Assembly: GCA_013146195.2 (NCBI GenBank) | Contig: CM028378.1 | Span: 35,366,739 to 35,430,738, forward strand | Source: Codonopsis lanceolata | Taxonomy: Eukaryota > Streptophyta > Magnoliopsida > Asterales > Campanulaceae | Length of the DNA: 64,000 nt | Reading direction: 5' to 3' | Shown here: positions 49,906-62,040 of the stretch, piece by piece | How the letters are laid out: every line of letters starts with the position of its first letter | Numbering within the stretch: the first letter of the stretch is position 1 | Notes under the pieces: generated by a model | Seen by the model: only the letters and a program-made list of their open reading frames with translations | What the model was told of the DNA's origin: nothing | Database searches by the model: none | Position numbers and translations under genes: made by a program

Positions 49906-50709
49906 GGTTCTCTTAGTTCCGGAAAAGAGCATGGGCAGTTCTTACTCCCTTCGTCCCTAAATAAGTGTCTATTTTTAAACATATTTCATTGTTCATGGAA
50001 TTGAATACGTTACACAAATTTACTTGTTTATCCTTTATTAATAGTGAATAATTTATTAAATTTAGGGTTATTTATGTCTATACATATTTTCTACTTATAA
50101 CAAATTTACTTGTTTGACCTTAATTCAATGTGATAAATTGACCTCTTCGACCTTATAATTGTGTATGGTTTATGAGGTGTAGAGACACTTTTGTCTATCA
50201 ATTAAATTCTAAGAAACAAGCTTAACTTTTATAGGTAGAGAGATTTACTAATTTTTACGTTTGACACATATCATGATCTAGTGTGAACTTTTGAAGTTAA
50301 ATGTGGACATTAAGGATATGTGTACTACTAAAATGACACAAAAATCAAATTTTGTTAATTTTAGTAAAAAATAGAAAATTGATACTCATTTAGGTACGGA
50401 GGGAGTAGTATTTATATGAACAATGGGGGTAAAGATAAACTTTAAATTGGTTTTATTTCTTTCATAACAAATTTAAACTTGCAGGCATGCGTCTTGCAAA
50501 AGGAAGGAAATCTCATAGATTTAGTAGATCCAGCCCTGGGAGGTGACTACTCATGGGACGAAGCGAATACAATATTAAATTTAGCATTGTTGTGCACCCA
50601 TAGATCATACACACTCAGACCAAACATGTCTGAAGTGGTGAAAATTCTAGAGGGGAAGATTAAGAAAGATGCACTATCGAGGGAGCATTATTGGATGGAT
50701 GATTTGTAA
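47032..50709 (+). CDS. Unit C: candidate tandem-kinase gene, six exons
   Basis: Joining exons 47032-48283, 48565-48680, 48950-49160, 49245-49482, 49609-49759 and 50485-50709 gives one open frame of 730 codons plus stop. Residues about 1-318 are a CrRLK1L-type kinase, 319-417 a linker, and 418-730 an LRR-VIII-2-type kinase. There is no signal peptide or membrane segment, so a soluble cytoplasmic protein is predicted. The join between the halves uses TTCTG|GTAATT and TTGAACAG|AGCTAAA, both phase 1. Known tandem-kinase proteins in cereals act in immunity, commonly as a kinase plus pseudokinase, and this layout fits. Alternative: two independent genes, the first ending at the unspliced stop 48412-48414. 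Transcripts are needed to decide. Confidence 0.6.
48565..50709 (+). CDS. Unit C kinase 2: LRR-VIII-2-type kinase with damaged motifs
   Basis: Five exons with the same borders and phases as units A and B. The Gly-loop reads SKGRFG in place of GEGxFG, the AVK lysine is kept, HRD is HSD, DFG is kept, and the activation segment ends SWRAETT where A and B have TRIVGTS/T. The C-lobe (GYIAPEY, DVYSFGVVLLE, VVKILEG) is normal. Three changes at catalytic or activation sites in an otherwise open frame suggest a pseudokinase or weak non-RD kinase. The tail is short (ending HYWMDDL) compared with unit B. Confidence 0.75.
49865..49902. repeat. (TA)n microsatellite in unit C intron
   Basis: About 19 TA units, allelic in position to the 50-unit tract of unit A. 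Confidence 0.95.
49945..50405. mobile_element. Stowaway-like MITE in last intron of unit C
   Basis: Same ends and TA duplication as 13862-14323 and nearly the same sequence. Confidence 0.85.
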
Positions 50710-53230
50710 TGGCAAAGGCTATTAATAGTTGGTCTCTCTCAATCAACTAAATCTGGGAGCACTTCACATGCAAGGATCTCGGAAAACACGCATACTCGAC
50801 ATGCCACTAAAGAAACTGAAGGATCTAATGTCTCTGCTGATAATGCCTCGGAAGTTGTCAGTGGAAGTGGCGGTGCATCAGGAAATTAAATATACATCTT
50901 CTACTTAGAAACTTTCAGCTACTTGGACCAAATTAGTAGTTATTGTTGCCTTTTGGGTATTCTTTTGAGTGTTGTTGTATGCTAAGCTAATTGATAATTT
51001 CTTGTCCACCTCCCCCACAGTTGAAACAAACTCCATTCTTCTGGTGACAATTTCTTGCAAGGTGATTCTTGCCACCCCACAGACACTTCATCTTCTTAGT
51101 TCCCTTAACCCTGAATAGAAGTACTCTTTCGATTAACCCTCGTAACCCATTTTAAGTAATTTCTACATATTGATCATAGCTACGATCTTTACAAGCCTTT
51201 TTTTTTTTAACTTCCTTCACAACTTGCATCTGAGTTGCACCAAGCTCAGCTTTCACCTCAATTTGTTGTTCCTCTAAACGTTCAACTATATCTTGTTGTG
51301 CCCAACACCTTCTAAATGTGTGACTCGTGTCTCCTTGTCACCAATCCGGGCATAGGGTGGCTCCTCTTGTTCATCCGACTGCAGATTAAGCTTCTTTGAC
51401 ATCCCAACAAAAATCTCAACCTGCGAGAGGTGCTTAGTTGACTCCTCCAATTCTAGATCCACTTTGTCAATCATTATTTCATCATTGAACATTCTCTATG
51501 GTGAAATCCTAAGTTCACCATAAAAGTCAATTATCAATAACCAAATAAATTATTCAAATGAACACTTCTACTGAAGAATTTGAACAAGAGTCATAAATTA
51601 AATTCAATGGCCTAGCTTTCTCGAATCTTAAGATCGTGACCTAATCTCATGATATATGTTTATTTCTAGCCACGTCTTATAACTCCAAAAGAAATTTCTA
51701 AATAATTAACGAGAAAGTTACCACAATACGCCAAGATGTCAAACTTGACTTATATATCTAACTATTCCCAGACACATGTACACAATTGCAAAGCCATAAA
51801 TCAAAATAAAATGCAAAGTGACACATGCGCAAAAAGGAATTTCTTTTAAAGTATACCCAAGTGTTTATGATCTCAATATTCAATACAAAAACCCAATATG
51901 TTCCTTAGCACGCCTAAGGATTGTATGCAAAAATCAGTCTTTGCCCATCCGATTTCATGAGTAGGATATTTCGGCTTGATTTTCTGGATTGGATCTCTTC
52001 GCAACTTGCTAAAAACACGAAAACCCCTTAGTTGGAGTGCAAGGCTTGGTCTCGCGAAACCACTCCGGTGTGAGAGTAAGTATCCTGTTTAGTCAAAAAG
52101 CAATTTGGCAGTGATTTGACGCTGTAAAGACTAAAGAGTATGCACCTTGAAAGATCATTAGTAGCTAGGATTCAAAGAATCTGTCAATGGAGCTTGTGAT
52201 GCAGCTGCATTCGGAGGTGCATCGACCAAAAAATAAAAAAAACGTAAACAACAGAAGACTTTAAACAATTAAAACAGTAATAAAACATATGTTTATCAAA
52301 CAATCTACAAGATATGCTTGTAGATCCAGCCTTATGACAAAAAAGATTTCACTAAAAAGGATTATGAGTTTAACAAAACAAATTGTGAAATCACCAAAAT
52401 ACCAAACATCTCACAAGACAACAAGTCTGAAAAGGTAAACCTACAAAAACACGGTATAGAAAACTAGAATTCTTTTTTTTATTTTTTTTCAAATATCGCT
52501 TAATGAAATTAGATTTTATCATATATAATTTATACAAGTTTAATTTGACTGAAACTCTTCAATTTCCATCTCTTTTCAATTTTATAATGTTTGATTTAAA
52601 CAAATTATCCACGGGATAATTCTATGTTATTTGTTCTACTAATCTATATTTATTAATTATTAATTACTAATCTGTTAATTATCTATATTATTGATTTATT
52701 AAAACCAAGGTTCTACTAGTCTTAATTATTTATCTATCTATTTTTTGATTTTATTAAAACAAGTCATTTTGTAAAATGAACAAAAATTACAAACCTACCA
52801 TTAATCTCAATTCTCAACAATCTCAAAGTAATGAACATTTATAACTAAAAACAAAAAGATATTACTTTGTCTCACCATTACCACTTCCCTTCCTTCTCCG
52901 ATCTTCCTTACGCTAAAATTTTAAAAGAATTGTGCGCTTCTACGTGTCCTTTCTTGTAAAGTTGTAAAAAAATTTCTTTTTTTTTTCCACACTTATGGCA
53001 CATGCTTGTCTTTTATTTTTATTTTTGGCTTGTTTTAGTTGGTTTAGAATAATGCTAGAGACATTCAATGAACACTTAAAATTAGTGGATTGGTATATAC
53101 TCGTAAAAGAGATTGGACGGCATTTGCAAACGGATTACCCGCTTCAACCCAAAAATATTAATAGGTTGGGTTGAGTTGGATAATTAATGGATTGAATTAA
53201 GTAAATTAATGGATAATGAGTTACAATTAT
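50710..53230 (+). repeat. 3' flank duplicon of unit C
   Basis: Out-of-frame remnants of the long C-terminal tail (to about 50890), then the flank shared with unit B (51360-53230 with 32240-34030). Homology ends near 53228. Confidence 0.75.
50998..51110 (-). pseudogene. Gypsy gag zinc-knuckle remnant
   Basis: The minus strand reads CLWGGKNHLARNC then GVCFNCGGGGQ, resembling the paired CCHC knuckles of plant Ty3/gypsy gag (CxxCGKxHxGxC...GxCFxCGxxGH) with some ligands lost. The small minus-strand ORF at 51286-51492 may belong to the same relic. Confidence 0.5.
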
Positions 53231-54599
53231 CAGATTTACTTTTAACACATTAATCTTGTAGCCGGTAATAATACAAAGTAGTTTCTTAATCACCTTGGTA
53301 AAATTTAGTTCAATCCATGTTTATAAATTTGGTTTTAACAACTGTGGATTGGACTAGACTTTGACCGAGACTTTTTTGTATATGTAGTAATGTAGAATTA
53401 TAAATATATTAATAACATTGACTTGTCTTTTTCATATATCTGGCAAAGTCTACAACATTATTGCAAAGGTATTCATCAACGAGCTCTAGCTCATGCCACT
53501 TCTCCTAATAAAAGAGGTTGGGTGTTCGAGTCTCACTAGAGACACCCTGAACTTTACAACTCTCAGTAGAGAGGTCGGGTGTTTAAGCTTCTTCAGAAGC
53601 ATCGTTGTTGTTAAAGCATCGTTGTTGTTAAAGCCTTATCCAAAGGTCATATTTAGCTACTCACTTATCTTAACGGAGAGATTGAGTATTCAAGCCCTAC
53701 CAGAGACACCCTGGGACTTAACTACTCTCAACCGAGAGCTTTTCAAGGCGTTAAAAAAAAATTAAGGTTTTAAAAAAAAAAGTATTGCAAAGGTATTCTT
53801 CCGTGGTACAAACAAAAGTCCACTATTAATTTTACAGTTTTTACTTAAGATTTTACGTGGTTTTTAAAATTATGCCTACATAGTTCTAACTTAAAAATGG
53901 GATCAACTGAGGGCATGTTCGATTTAGTTTATTGAAATGTGCTGATGACTTATTATTTATAATTAATGACTGATTACTTATGACTTATTACTTATAACTA
54001 GATATGATAAATTGGCAGGTATAGGTAGACGTGGACGGGGGCTTAAATAGGCGGATAAATAAGTATCTATTTAATAAAGAAGAGCAAAGTTATTTTGAAA
54101 AAAAACATCGTTGTTATTCTTCAAAGCTTAATTGTATGAAAAATTATAATATTAATCGTAAGAATAGAAATATTGTTTGAAAAAGATAACGTTGTTCTAA
54201 ACTAAAGTTTAGTTACAGAAATAATTATAAATTTATTATTATAACCAAACAAAAACAATTAAAAGTTGTTAGGGTGTCCCTATCACGTGGGACATTGGGA
54301 CCACTGCAGTAATTAAGAACTTTCAATTGTGATGCAAATCTAGGAATATGAATCGTTTCGTTTGTGAGAAATAAAGAGGAATAAAAAGAGACGAGAGAAT
54401 TGTGTAGTTGTCGTCCTTTCATTGACTAAAAAACAATCTTGGATGTCTTTCCACATTCACAAGATAGAGACTACGACGACTACCTCCCATGCACGTGCCT
54501 ATTGATGATATTATTGAATGGTTTTGGAGCACCATTTGGTCTAAATACCTAGTTTGCCACGACCAATAGCAATGCTCTATTTGTTGAAATTGAAGTATC
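53231..54599. other. Repeat-rich flank, no gene seen
   Basis: 53485-53755 holds three diverged copies of a segment with GAGAGGTCGGGTGTTTAAGC-like wording; the first contains GTTCGAGTCTC, which resembles a pol III box B, so a degenerate SINE is possible. The rest is AT-rich. Confidence 0.4.
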
Positions 54600-54787
54600 T
54601 TGAAAAGTAGGCCCAATTCCACACTTTGGCTTTGCCCGTTTTGTCCGCAGCTCTACAAGGGGCAGGTTGGGCTAAGACTTTTAGGGGACCTTCGTGTTTG
54701 TGGGCTTTTCTGCCTCGACCTGTTTTGCAACGGGCTTTTCAGGCCCACGGACAAACCTGCCGTGCAGGTCTGTTTTGACAGCTCTAA
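54600..54787. mobile_element. Right end of a truncated hAT element
   Basis: Ends TTTTGACAGCTCTA with GGGCTTTTCAGGCCC-type subterminal DNA, the same terminal sequence as the element at 36581-37614. No left end found upstream. Confidence 0.65.
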
Positions 54788-55338
54788 TGAAAAGTAAATT
54801 ACAAATAAACTCTTTTAACTACTAATCAAGTTTGAATTACTATTTTAATTACCAATTAAAACAGTGTTCCTGTCAATTATATCATTGTTCTTATTTTAGC
54901 TTCTGTTTAGGCATTAGCATTTGATTCGACATAAAATGTCCATCTGAGACTCGTGATCAACTTTAGGTAATTTATCTATCATAATGTTTTTTTTGGTGTT
55001 TATTGAGTATTTTACCCTTCTTACTTTAACACCCCCATTGTACTTAAAAATGGTCAATATAAGTAATTATTAATTTTTTTTTGAATATTAACGTAAAAAT
55101 ATTACATAAAGATGGTCATGTTAGTCTTAGGTGAGAAAATTTCATCAATTCAAATAGTGGTGTTTAAACAAAATGTGTAATTTAAGAAAATGTTATATGA
55201 GAGGGACACATTCCTTTAATTGATAATTAGGGAGAACAATTTAAACTTGACTCATAGTTGAGAGGTGTTATATATAATTTACCCTTTAATGAATAGTTTG
55301 GGAACCGTCCATGTTTCTAAGAAAACAAAAAAAAAATT
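54788..55338. other. Intergenic, no gene seen
   Basis: AT-rich, without coding or repeat signals I could support. Confidence 0.4.
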
Positions 55339-55461
55339 ACTTCCTCCGTTTTGTATAAAGAGTCCCAATTTGAAAGTTAAACTTTTTAAACAAATGACAC
55401 TTTAATAGTCCAATAGTAATAAAATAACATTTTTATTTTTTAATTATTTAAAATTGATTTT
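55339..55461. mobile_element. Left part of a Stowaway-like MITE
   Basis: ACTTCCTCCGTTTTGTATAA is a Stowaway-type left end. The element is cut at 55461 where the gypsy LTR starts, so its right part probably lies beyond the window. Confidence 0.5.
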
Positions 55462-56036
55462 TGATGAGCTCGGCCCAAACTTTGGTCACGAGCCAAGCAC
55501 AGGCTCCAGCACGTGATAGTCACGTGTATGACAGAGACCAGGAAAGAAACTACCCGAGCAGGATAGCCGCGAGATGACCATCACACATCTATACCGAGCA
55601 GGATCTCTATCACTCAAATGAGCGAGGGGGAACAAGGCTGCTCGATTGAGCTCGGTATTAATCTCGAGATATCCTCGCTGATCCCGAGATTTTGGCCTTG
55701 ATTCCTTCGGTTACGCGGTCAACCCGCATTTATGGTATTACAATCCTAAAATATCTCCGTGATCACAGCCTAACCCGGATCTTACTCCCAGAAAGGCTAT
55801 ATATACTTCATGAAATCTCATTTGAAAGGTACGCACTATTCAATACACCGAAACCCTGTCATTTTGCTTTCAACTAAAAGCTTAATACTTACTCTCACAC
55901 CTGAGGGGTTTCGCGAGGCCCTGCCTTGCATTCCATCTAAGGTGTCTTCTTCTTTTGACAGGATTTTCGAATTCTCACATTCAACTAAGCCCGATATCCT
56001 ATAAACGCAAGGACCGCCCAAGACCAAATTGTAGCA
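55462..56036 (+). repeat. 5' LTR of the Tat element
   Basis: Starts TGATGAGCTCGG after AT-rich flank and ends near TTGTAGCA; a TATA-type CTATATATA lies at 55798-55806. The following CTTGGTTCCTTGCCG may be a decayed primer-binding site. The 3' border is tentative, since no second LTR is available. Confidence 0.55.
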
Positions 56037-57002
56037 TCGCTTGGTTCCTTGCCGAAGCGAAAAATTTGAAGTTCATCCTTGATCAAGTTTTGTTAGCATG
56101 GCTAAGAACTAAAAGGACACGTTGGTGCAAGTGGAAATGCCTGGTGGCGAGGCATCTGCTCATCAAGGAGATTGGCCTCCAATTAGTAACAGTGCCCGAG
56201 GGAATTCCCACTGACCAATTTCCACGAAATGGTCTCCCACCATTAGGTGGGTGATGACCGTATCACAAGTGGCAACAAGAAAGATGCACCAACAAAGTAG
56301 GCCGTTCGCCCCTCAGAATCGATGCACCGCAACATGATTTGCGAAATCGCCAAAGAACAAAAAGCCAATTCTATGGAGCTACGTGACCAATTGAACCCGC
56401 TGGGAAGTCGCCGACTTAATTCAAGAAATGAGCCCGTCCCATTAAATGAACAGCACGTGCACAAGCTCTTCGCAATCAAGCTCAAGATTTGAGCAAGATG
56501 TTTATTCGAATCAACAAATGTGGCAGCTTGGGACAACCACCAGCCTCTATCAAGAACAAGCTAATACCGACAGTTGCAGCTAGTGATCCACACGTGGTTG
56601 AAAGTGGTGCTTAGTGTTGGTGGCCACGCCCGCACAAGCCCTTTGGCCATCGACAGTTCCAAAGACGAATCGCGTAAAGTGGTGGCAGCCACAATCAAGA
56701 TGCTAATGCCATGGAAATTGTGAGGAAAGACGGCCGGATAAACGCCTACCGCAGAACGCAAGATGGTCGATGAGTCACCAACAAAAAGTTTAACGATGAG
56801 CACGAACGCCATACCATTCTCGATCCCATTATACTCATCGCTCGCCGACATCACCACGCCGCGAACATGACAAAGTAGCCGACCGCTATGAAACCACTAG
56901 ACCCCCAAGGGTCCCCCAACAGCCTCCGAGAACGCCGATGAGGCACCTCTGCTACTATAGCTCACTAGCATTACTAAGATCATTACCAAACCCCAAACAA
57001 TG

Positions 57003-57670
57003 GCCGAGGTTTTCGCGATCATGCAAGCTAGAATGGACAAATTGGAGGCCGGTCGCCGCTCGATGGGTCCGCCGATCTACGATGGAAGTCCATTCGCAGA
57101 TCGATCGAAACACACCTCCAAAGACAGGAGCCGTTTTTCCTAATTTCGATAAATACTGAAAACCCGAGCAGAGATTGGCCGCGATCATTCAAGCTCAGCC
57201 CGCTTAGTGACTAGTAATGAAGCCTTAAAAATGAAGGCATTCATAGGGCTATTCAGGCAAAGCCCGAGTTGGTTAGGGCGCTTCCCAAAAGGATCCATAA
57301 CCGCATGGAAGGATCTCGAGGGAAAAGTTTCTAGCGTTTGGCTCTACTGAGCACTCCCTAAAAGTCGATTCGACCTTGCAAAGTGGTCCAGTGGAGTTGA
57401 TGAGTCCTCCCATAGCTATGTGGAACGATTCACTAAGGTGCTCGAACAAGTCACGGCATGATCGAGGGAGAGGTTACGCTTTGCTTCTTAAACAATATGC
57501 GGCTGGGGCCTCGAGCAGAATTGGTGATGCACCCACCGGCCACTCGTGGTGAGATGCTTGCAGCACGCTTTGTTCACCGACGACTGAGGCACCTAAGGGA
57601 AAAGGGAAGGAAAAGGCGGAAAATAGTTCGACACCAACCGCCACTCCTAGCTCAGAAATAACAACAATTT
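57003..57670 (+). pseudogene. gag remnant of the Tat element
   Basis: Pieces typical of plant gypsy gag are spread over several frames: FIGL then FRQSPSW-like, TAWKDLE, a FSTEHSLK-like segment, SYVERFTKVLEQV, then EGEVTLCFLNNMR. Many small indels; no continuous frame. 56037-57000 is presumed leader and gag DNA with no readable domain. Confidence 0.6.
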
Positions 57671-57994
57671 TCTGAGAGACCTAACAAGACTTCGATTCCA
57701 CTCAACGATTCAGTGAGCAAAGACTTTACTCCCTTAAACACTTCCGCAGAGGAGATAATGATGCAGATATGCACGATCTCCCAGCCTCCCTATCCCATGA
57801 ATCCGAACGCATAATACCGTGATAGCACAAAATTTTGTGCTTATCACAACGACGGGGCATGTCACGAGGAATGCTTCATTCTCAAAAAGAAATCCAACGC
57901 TTGATTAATCAAGGACGCCTTGATAGATTCAAGCAAGGGAACAACATGGCGGCAATCGCCGTGATCCTCCCGCCGGGAAACGGCGGAACAGGCA

Positions 57995-58330
57995 ATGCCC
58001 CCCGATAAACGGGTGGTGAATGTTATTCTCGAGGACGAACCCAACTCAACTGGAAAGCATATTTACTCACTATCAAAAGCAATGAATATGCCACCAAGAA
58101 CTCGATTTGGCGAGCACCATCCAGCTTCACTCAAAGCCGGGCGAAAGCACAACCTCAAGGTCCGAACAACTTTGGTTGTGTGCTTGATCAATAATCGGCA
58201 AGTGCATCGAGTGCTCGTGGATACGGAGCATGCCGGATGTGCTTTACTACAATTGTTTTAAAGAGATTGGTCTCACCGATGCCCGATTAAAACCTTATTT
58301 GGGAACTCGAAGGTTTCACAAATCATAAAG
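57995..58330 (+). pseudogene. Protease remnant of the Tat element
   Basis: HRVLVDTEHAGC followed in another frame by a LYYNCFKEIGLT-like segment, corresponding to the aspartic protease active site, where DTG reads DTE and the frame shifts. Confidence 0.6.
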
Positions 58331-59049
58331 TCGGGTCAAGGGCACGGTTGACCTCGAAGTTTACATAGGCGATGGGGAACATACAAGGTTAGAGGTCGTA
58401 ACTTTCCTCGTAATCGACCAAATCTCCATATAACGCCATCATGGGCATCCTCCATGGCTCGCCTGCATGGTAGCCTCTTCCTCACCGAGCAAAGTTTTAC
58501 ACGTACACGCGTGGCATCCTTCATATCACTCCTGACAATGTGGGAATTTGTCCGAGAAACGCAGTAAGAAAAGCAAAATCGCGCCGCCATCCCCAATGAA
58601 GAAATTGTTGTTCCGTGCAAAGTTCTCGACAAGATAGCAGTAATTTCAAGGAGAGTGCTCGCGATTTAAAATATGGAGGTTGATCACCCCAAGGACAAGG
58701 AGACGTAAGCCGAGGAAATATCAAAGCCCGCCGTAAAAAGAGGGCAAAGGGCTTATTTAAAAAATTGAAATGGACACACCGCAGTCCGTGAAGAGCCGTA
58801 GTTCCGGCCGAGGATGAGCTCGAGGAAATTGTTATCAATCCATCTTTTCCGAGCGTAAAATCAAAATTGAGCGGCGCTTTCTCCCGAGGAGCGACAAGAT
58901 TAATCGAGCGCTAAAGTCAAGCCTTGATGTGTTTGCCCGGACAAAGGAAGATATGAGGGCATAAGTGAGGAGGTAGCTCTTCATCGGCTAAGTGGACCCA
59001 AAGATGTCGACTTAATTCAACAATGACTCGCGCTTCTCCACGAGAAAAA

Positions 59050-59850
59050 TGAGGCTATAAAGAAGGAGGTAGAGAAGTCGTGAAAGCGACATCATTGAAG
59101 AAATTCATTACCCATCCCGGCCGGCTAATGTGGTAATGGTTAAAAAAGCAATGATAAATGGAGAATGTGCGTGACTTCACGTATCTTAATAAGGCTTGCC
59201 CCAAGGACGCTACCCTCCCTCGCATTGACAGCCGGGTTGATGCAATTGTGGATTTGAAATGCTCACTTCTTGGATGCCTATTCAGATACCACCAAGTGAA
59301 AATGAGCGAGCAGATAAGGCTGACCGCATTCCGAGCAAATGGGCGGTCTTTACCGTTATAAATGATGCCTTTCGGTTTGAAAAACGCTGGGGCCACTTAT
59401 CAGCGTATGGTCAACAAAGTGTTTGGCCAACAAATTGGCCGAAACATGGAAGCATACATTGATGACATGGTCATCAAGACCAAGGGGAGAGACCACATCA
59501 AAGATTTGGAGGAAACTTTTACCAACCTGCGAAAGAACAACATGAAGCTAAATCCGAGCAAGTGTGTTTTCTGTTCGGCCGGGAAATTCTTGGGGTTCAT
59601 GGTTAACCAGAGGGGGATAGAGGCTAATCCAGAGAAGATTCAGGCTCTACTCGACATGAAGCTGCCCAGATGCATTAAAGACGTCCAACGCTTGAACGGA
59701 ACCATCATCGCCCTTGGTCGCTTCATTTCTCGCTCCGCTGAGCGATGTTTACCTTTCTTCAAAGTACTCAGGGGAAATAAGAAGTTTGAGTGGAATGAAG
59801 AATGTGCAGAGGCGTTCAAGCAAATCGAAGAAGTATCTCTGAACCACCCT
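59050..59850 (+). pseudogene. Reverse transcriptase, frameshifted
   Basis: The N-terminal part to 59361 is broken into three frames (DFTYLNKACPKDA, RIDSRVDAIVDLKC, YHQVKMSEQ). From 59362 the frame is open with MPFGLKNAGATYQRMVNKVF and the catalytic AYIDDM, then a normal thumb-like segment to a frame change near 59850 at NHP. Confidence 0.85.
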
Positions 59851-59869
59851 TAATGAAAGCGTACCGAAA

Positions 59870-60225
59870 ATGGGAGAAAATCTATATTTGTACTTGGCAG
59901 CCACAGACCAGGCTGTGGCCGCCGTTTTGGTTAGGGAGGAGTCAAATGTTCAAAAACCTGTGTATTACGTATCAAAAGCTCTCACACCTGTAGAGAGCCG
60001 ATATTTTAATATAGAAAAGTTGGCCTACTCTCTTGTTATTGCTGCTCGGAAATTGCGAGCATACTTTTCTGCACACGTGATAATTGTGTACACCGACTCA
60101 CCTTTACGAAAAATTTTGCACAAGCCCGATTTTTCAGGAAGAATGCTTGGTTGGTCCATCGAGCTTACCGAATTTCACATCGATTATCAACCACGAAAGG
60201 CAATCAAGGCACAGGCATTGGCCGA
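59870..60225 (+). CDS. RNase H domain of the Tat element
   Basis: Part of a frame 59870-60487. Shows YLAATDQAVAAVLVREE, KPVYYVSKAL, YTDSPLRKIL and GRMLGWSIELTEF, standard for gypsy RNase H. The polyprotein frame upstream is separated by small indels at 59850-59895. Confidence 0.8.
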
Positions 60226-60324
60226 CTTTTTGGTAGAAACGAGCTTTTCCGACCAGGAGGAAGAGGTTCTCCCGACCACAACTCTGCCCGCCGAGCAGGA
60301 AAAAACGATCAAGATCAAACCAGC

Positions 60325-60720
60325 CCACTGTTGGGAATTGTTCGTGGATGGCGCTGCGAGTAAAACAGGCAGCGGAGCAGGCATCTTGCTAGTCACACCC
60401 GATCAGGCTGACGATTCGAGATGGCTCTTAGATTCACTTCTCGCTTCCAACAATCAAGCCGAGTACGAGGCCATGATTGCGGATTAGAGCTCGCGTTGGA
60501 TATGGATATTGATTCGGTCACGTGTACTCGCACTCACGCTAGTCGTGAAACCAAGTATGGGAGTATGCAGTCCATAATCCTACATTGGTCAAATACTGCG
60601 AGTTAGTCAAAGAAATTTTGAAGAACTTTAAGTTCTGGGAAATCGTCAGGATTGACCGAGCAGATAATATGCGAGCTGATTACCTTTCCAAGATAGCAGA
60701 GGACGAAATATCCGTGTTAA
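60325..60720 (+). pseudogene. Second (archaeal-type) RNase H, frameshifted
   Basis: WELFVDGAASKTGSGAG and ASNNQAEYEAMIA carry the first Asp and Glu of the additional RNase H. A one-base deletion near 60483 gives a stop; the remainder continues in other frames (for example RIDRADNMRADYLSKIA). Confidence 0.8.
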
Positions 60721-60936
60721 GGCCTGCAGTGATGATTGATCATTTAGAAACACCTTCGATTGAAAAGGACAGAATAATGGATATTGAGCCAGCGAGCAGA
60801 TGCTGGATCGACGAGTATAAAGATTTCATCGAACAGGGTATATTGCCAGAAGATAAAAATCGAGCAAGAGTTGTCCGGAACCAGGTATGTCGATACTCGG
60901 TGGTGGTCCTGAGGAATACTATACAAACGATCAAGG

Positions 60937-62040
60937 GTGATGCCGATGCTTCGTTGTGTTCCACCAGAAATGACCCAAGAGCTTCTATACGAGGTCCATC
61001 AAGGAGAATGTGGTGGTCATCCAGGGGCACGGACCTTAGCACAAAAAATCTTATTTGCAGGTTATTATTGGATCACGTTAAGGAAAGATGCAGCCTTATA
61101 TGTGCAGAAATGTGACAAGTGCCAAAGGTTTGCAGATATACCCAGACTGCCTTCCACCGAGCAGACCCCAGTAGTAGCGGCATGGCCATTCGACATGTGG
61201 GGAATTGACATAATTGGGCCTTTTCCTCTGGCACGATCTCAGTTCAAATACGCAGTAGTGGCGATTGACTACTTCACCAAATGGATTGAAGCAAAACCAT
61301 TGGCAACCATCACGGAAAACAACATCATCAATTTCGTGCATGACCACATCTGGTGCCGCTTTGGGTTACCTAGAGCCATTGTATCAGATCATGGCACACA
61401 ATTCTCAGACAAATTTACGGCAGAATGTAATAGGATGTATGTCAAACATTGGCAATCTTCAGTTGCCTATCCACAAGGCAACGGACAAGCAGAAGCCGCG
61501 AACAAACAAATCCTGCACGCTCTCAAACGGAATTTGGATGATCGAGCAGGAAAATGGGCAGACGAGTTACCGGCCGTTTTATGGTCGATTAGAACGACTG
61601 TAAGGGGATCAACAGGGGAAACACCTTTTGCGCTCACATACGGATCAGAGGCCGTAATTCCAACTGAAACAGCTTTCCCCAGCTACAGAGTGGCTCATTA
61701 TAACGAGCAAGACAACGAGGTCGCCAGGGCAATCGACCTTGACCTTCTCGAGGAACGTAGATTGGAAGCTCGCATCAGAATGGTTAACTACAAGCAGAAG
61801 GCCAAAGCCCATCACGATAGGAAAGTTCGGGGAAGAGCATTCAAAATTGGAGACTGGGTCCTTAGGAAAATCGAAGTTACGGGACAGCGACCAGAACGAG
61901 GAAAATTGTCACCTAATTGGGAAGGACCATTTAAGGTTACAGGAATTGTTAGAGAGGGAACTTACACCCTACAGAATCAAGAAGGCAAACATTTGAAGCA
62001 TCCTTGGCATTCTGATCATTTGAAGAAATATTATCATTGA
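60937..62040 (+). CDS. Integrase of the Tat element, open
   Basis: A 367-codon frame beginning downstream of a frame change near 60905. HHCC zinc finger H21, H28, C59, C62. Catalytic core with Asp near 91 (WGIDIIGPF), Asp near 151 (VSDHGTQF) and Glu near 186 (NGQAE). C-terminal region with WVLRKIE and SPNWEGPFKV. This is the best preserved part of the element. It would need the polyprotein frame upstream to be made normally, so autonomous function is not expected. Confidence 0.9.
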   Translation: MMPMLRCVPPEMTQELLYEVHQGECGGHPGARTLAQKILFAGYYWITLRKDAALYVQKCDKCQRFADIPRLPSTEQTPVVAAWPFDMWGIDIIGPFPLARSQFKYAVVAIDYFTKWIEAKPLATITENNIINFVHDHIWCRFGLPRAIVSDHGTQFSDKFTAECNRMYVKHWQSSVAYPQGNGQAEAANKQILHALKRNLDDRAGKWADELPAVLWSIRTTVRGSTGETPFALTYGSEAVIPTETAFPSYRVAHYNEQDNEVARAIDLDLLEERRLEARIRMVNYKQKAKAHHDRKVRGRAFKIGDWVLRKIEVTGQRPERGKLSPNWEGPFKVTGIVREGTYTLQNQEGKHLKHPWHSDHLKKYYH

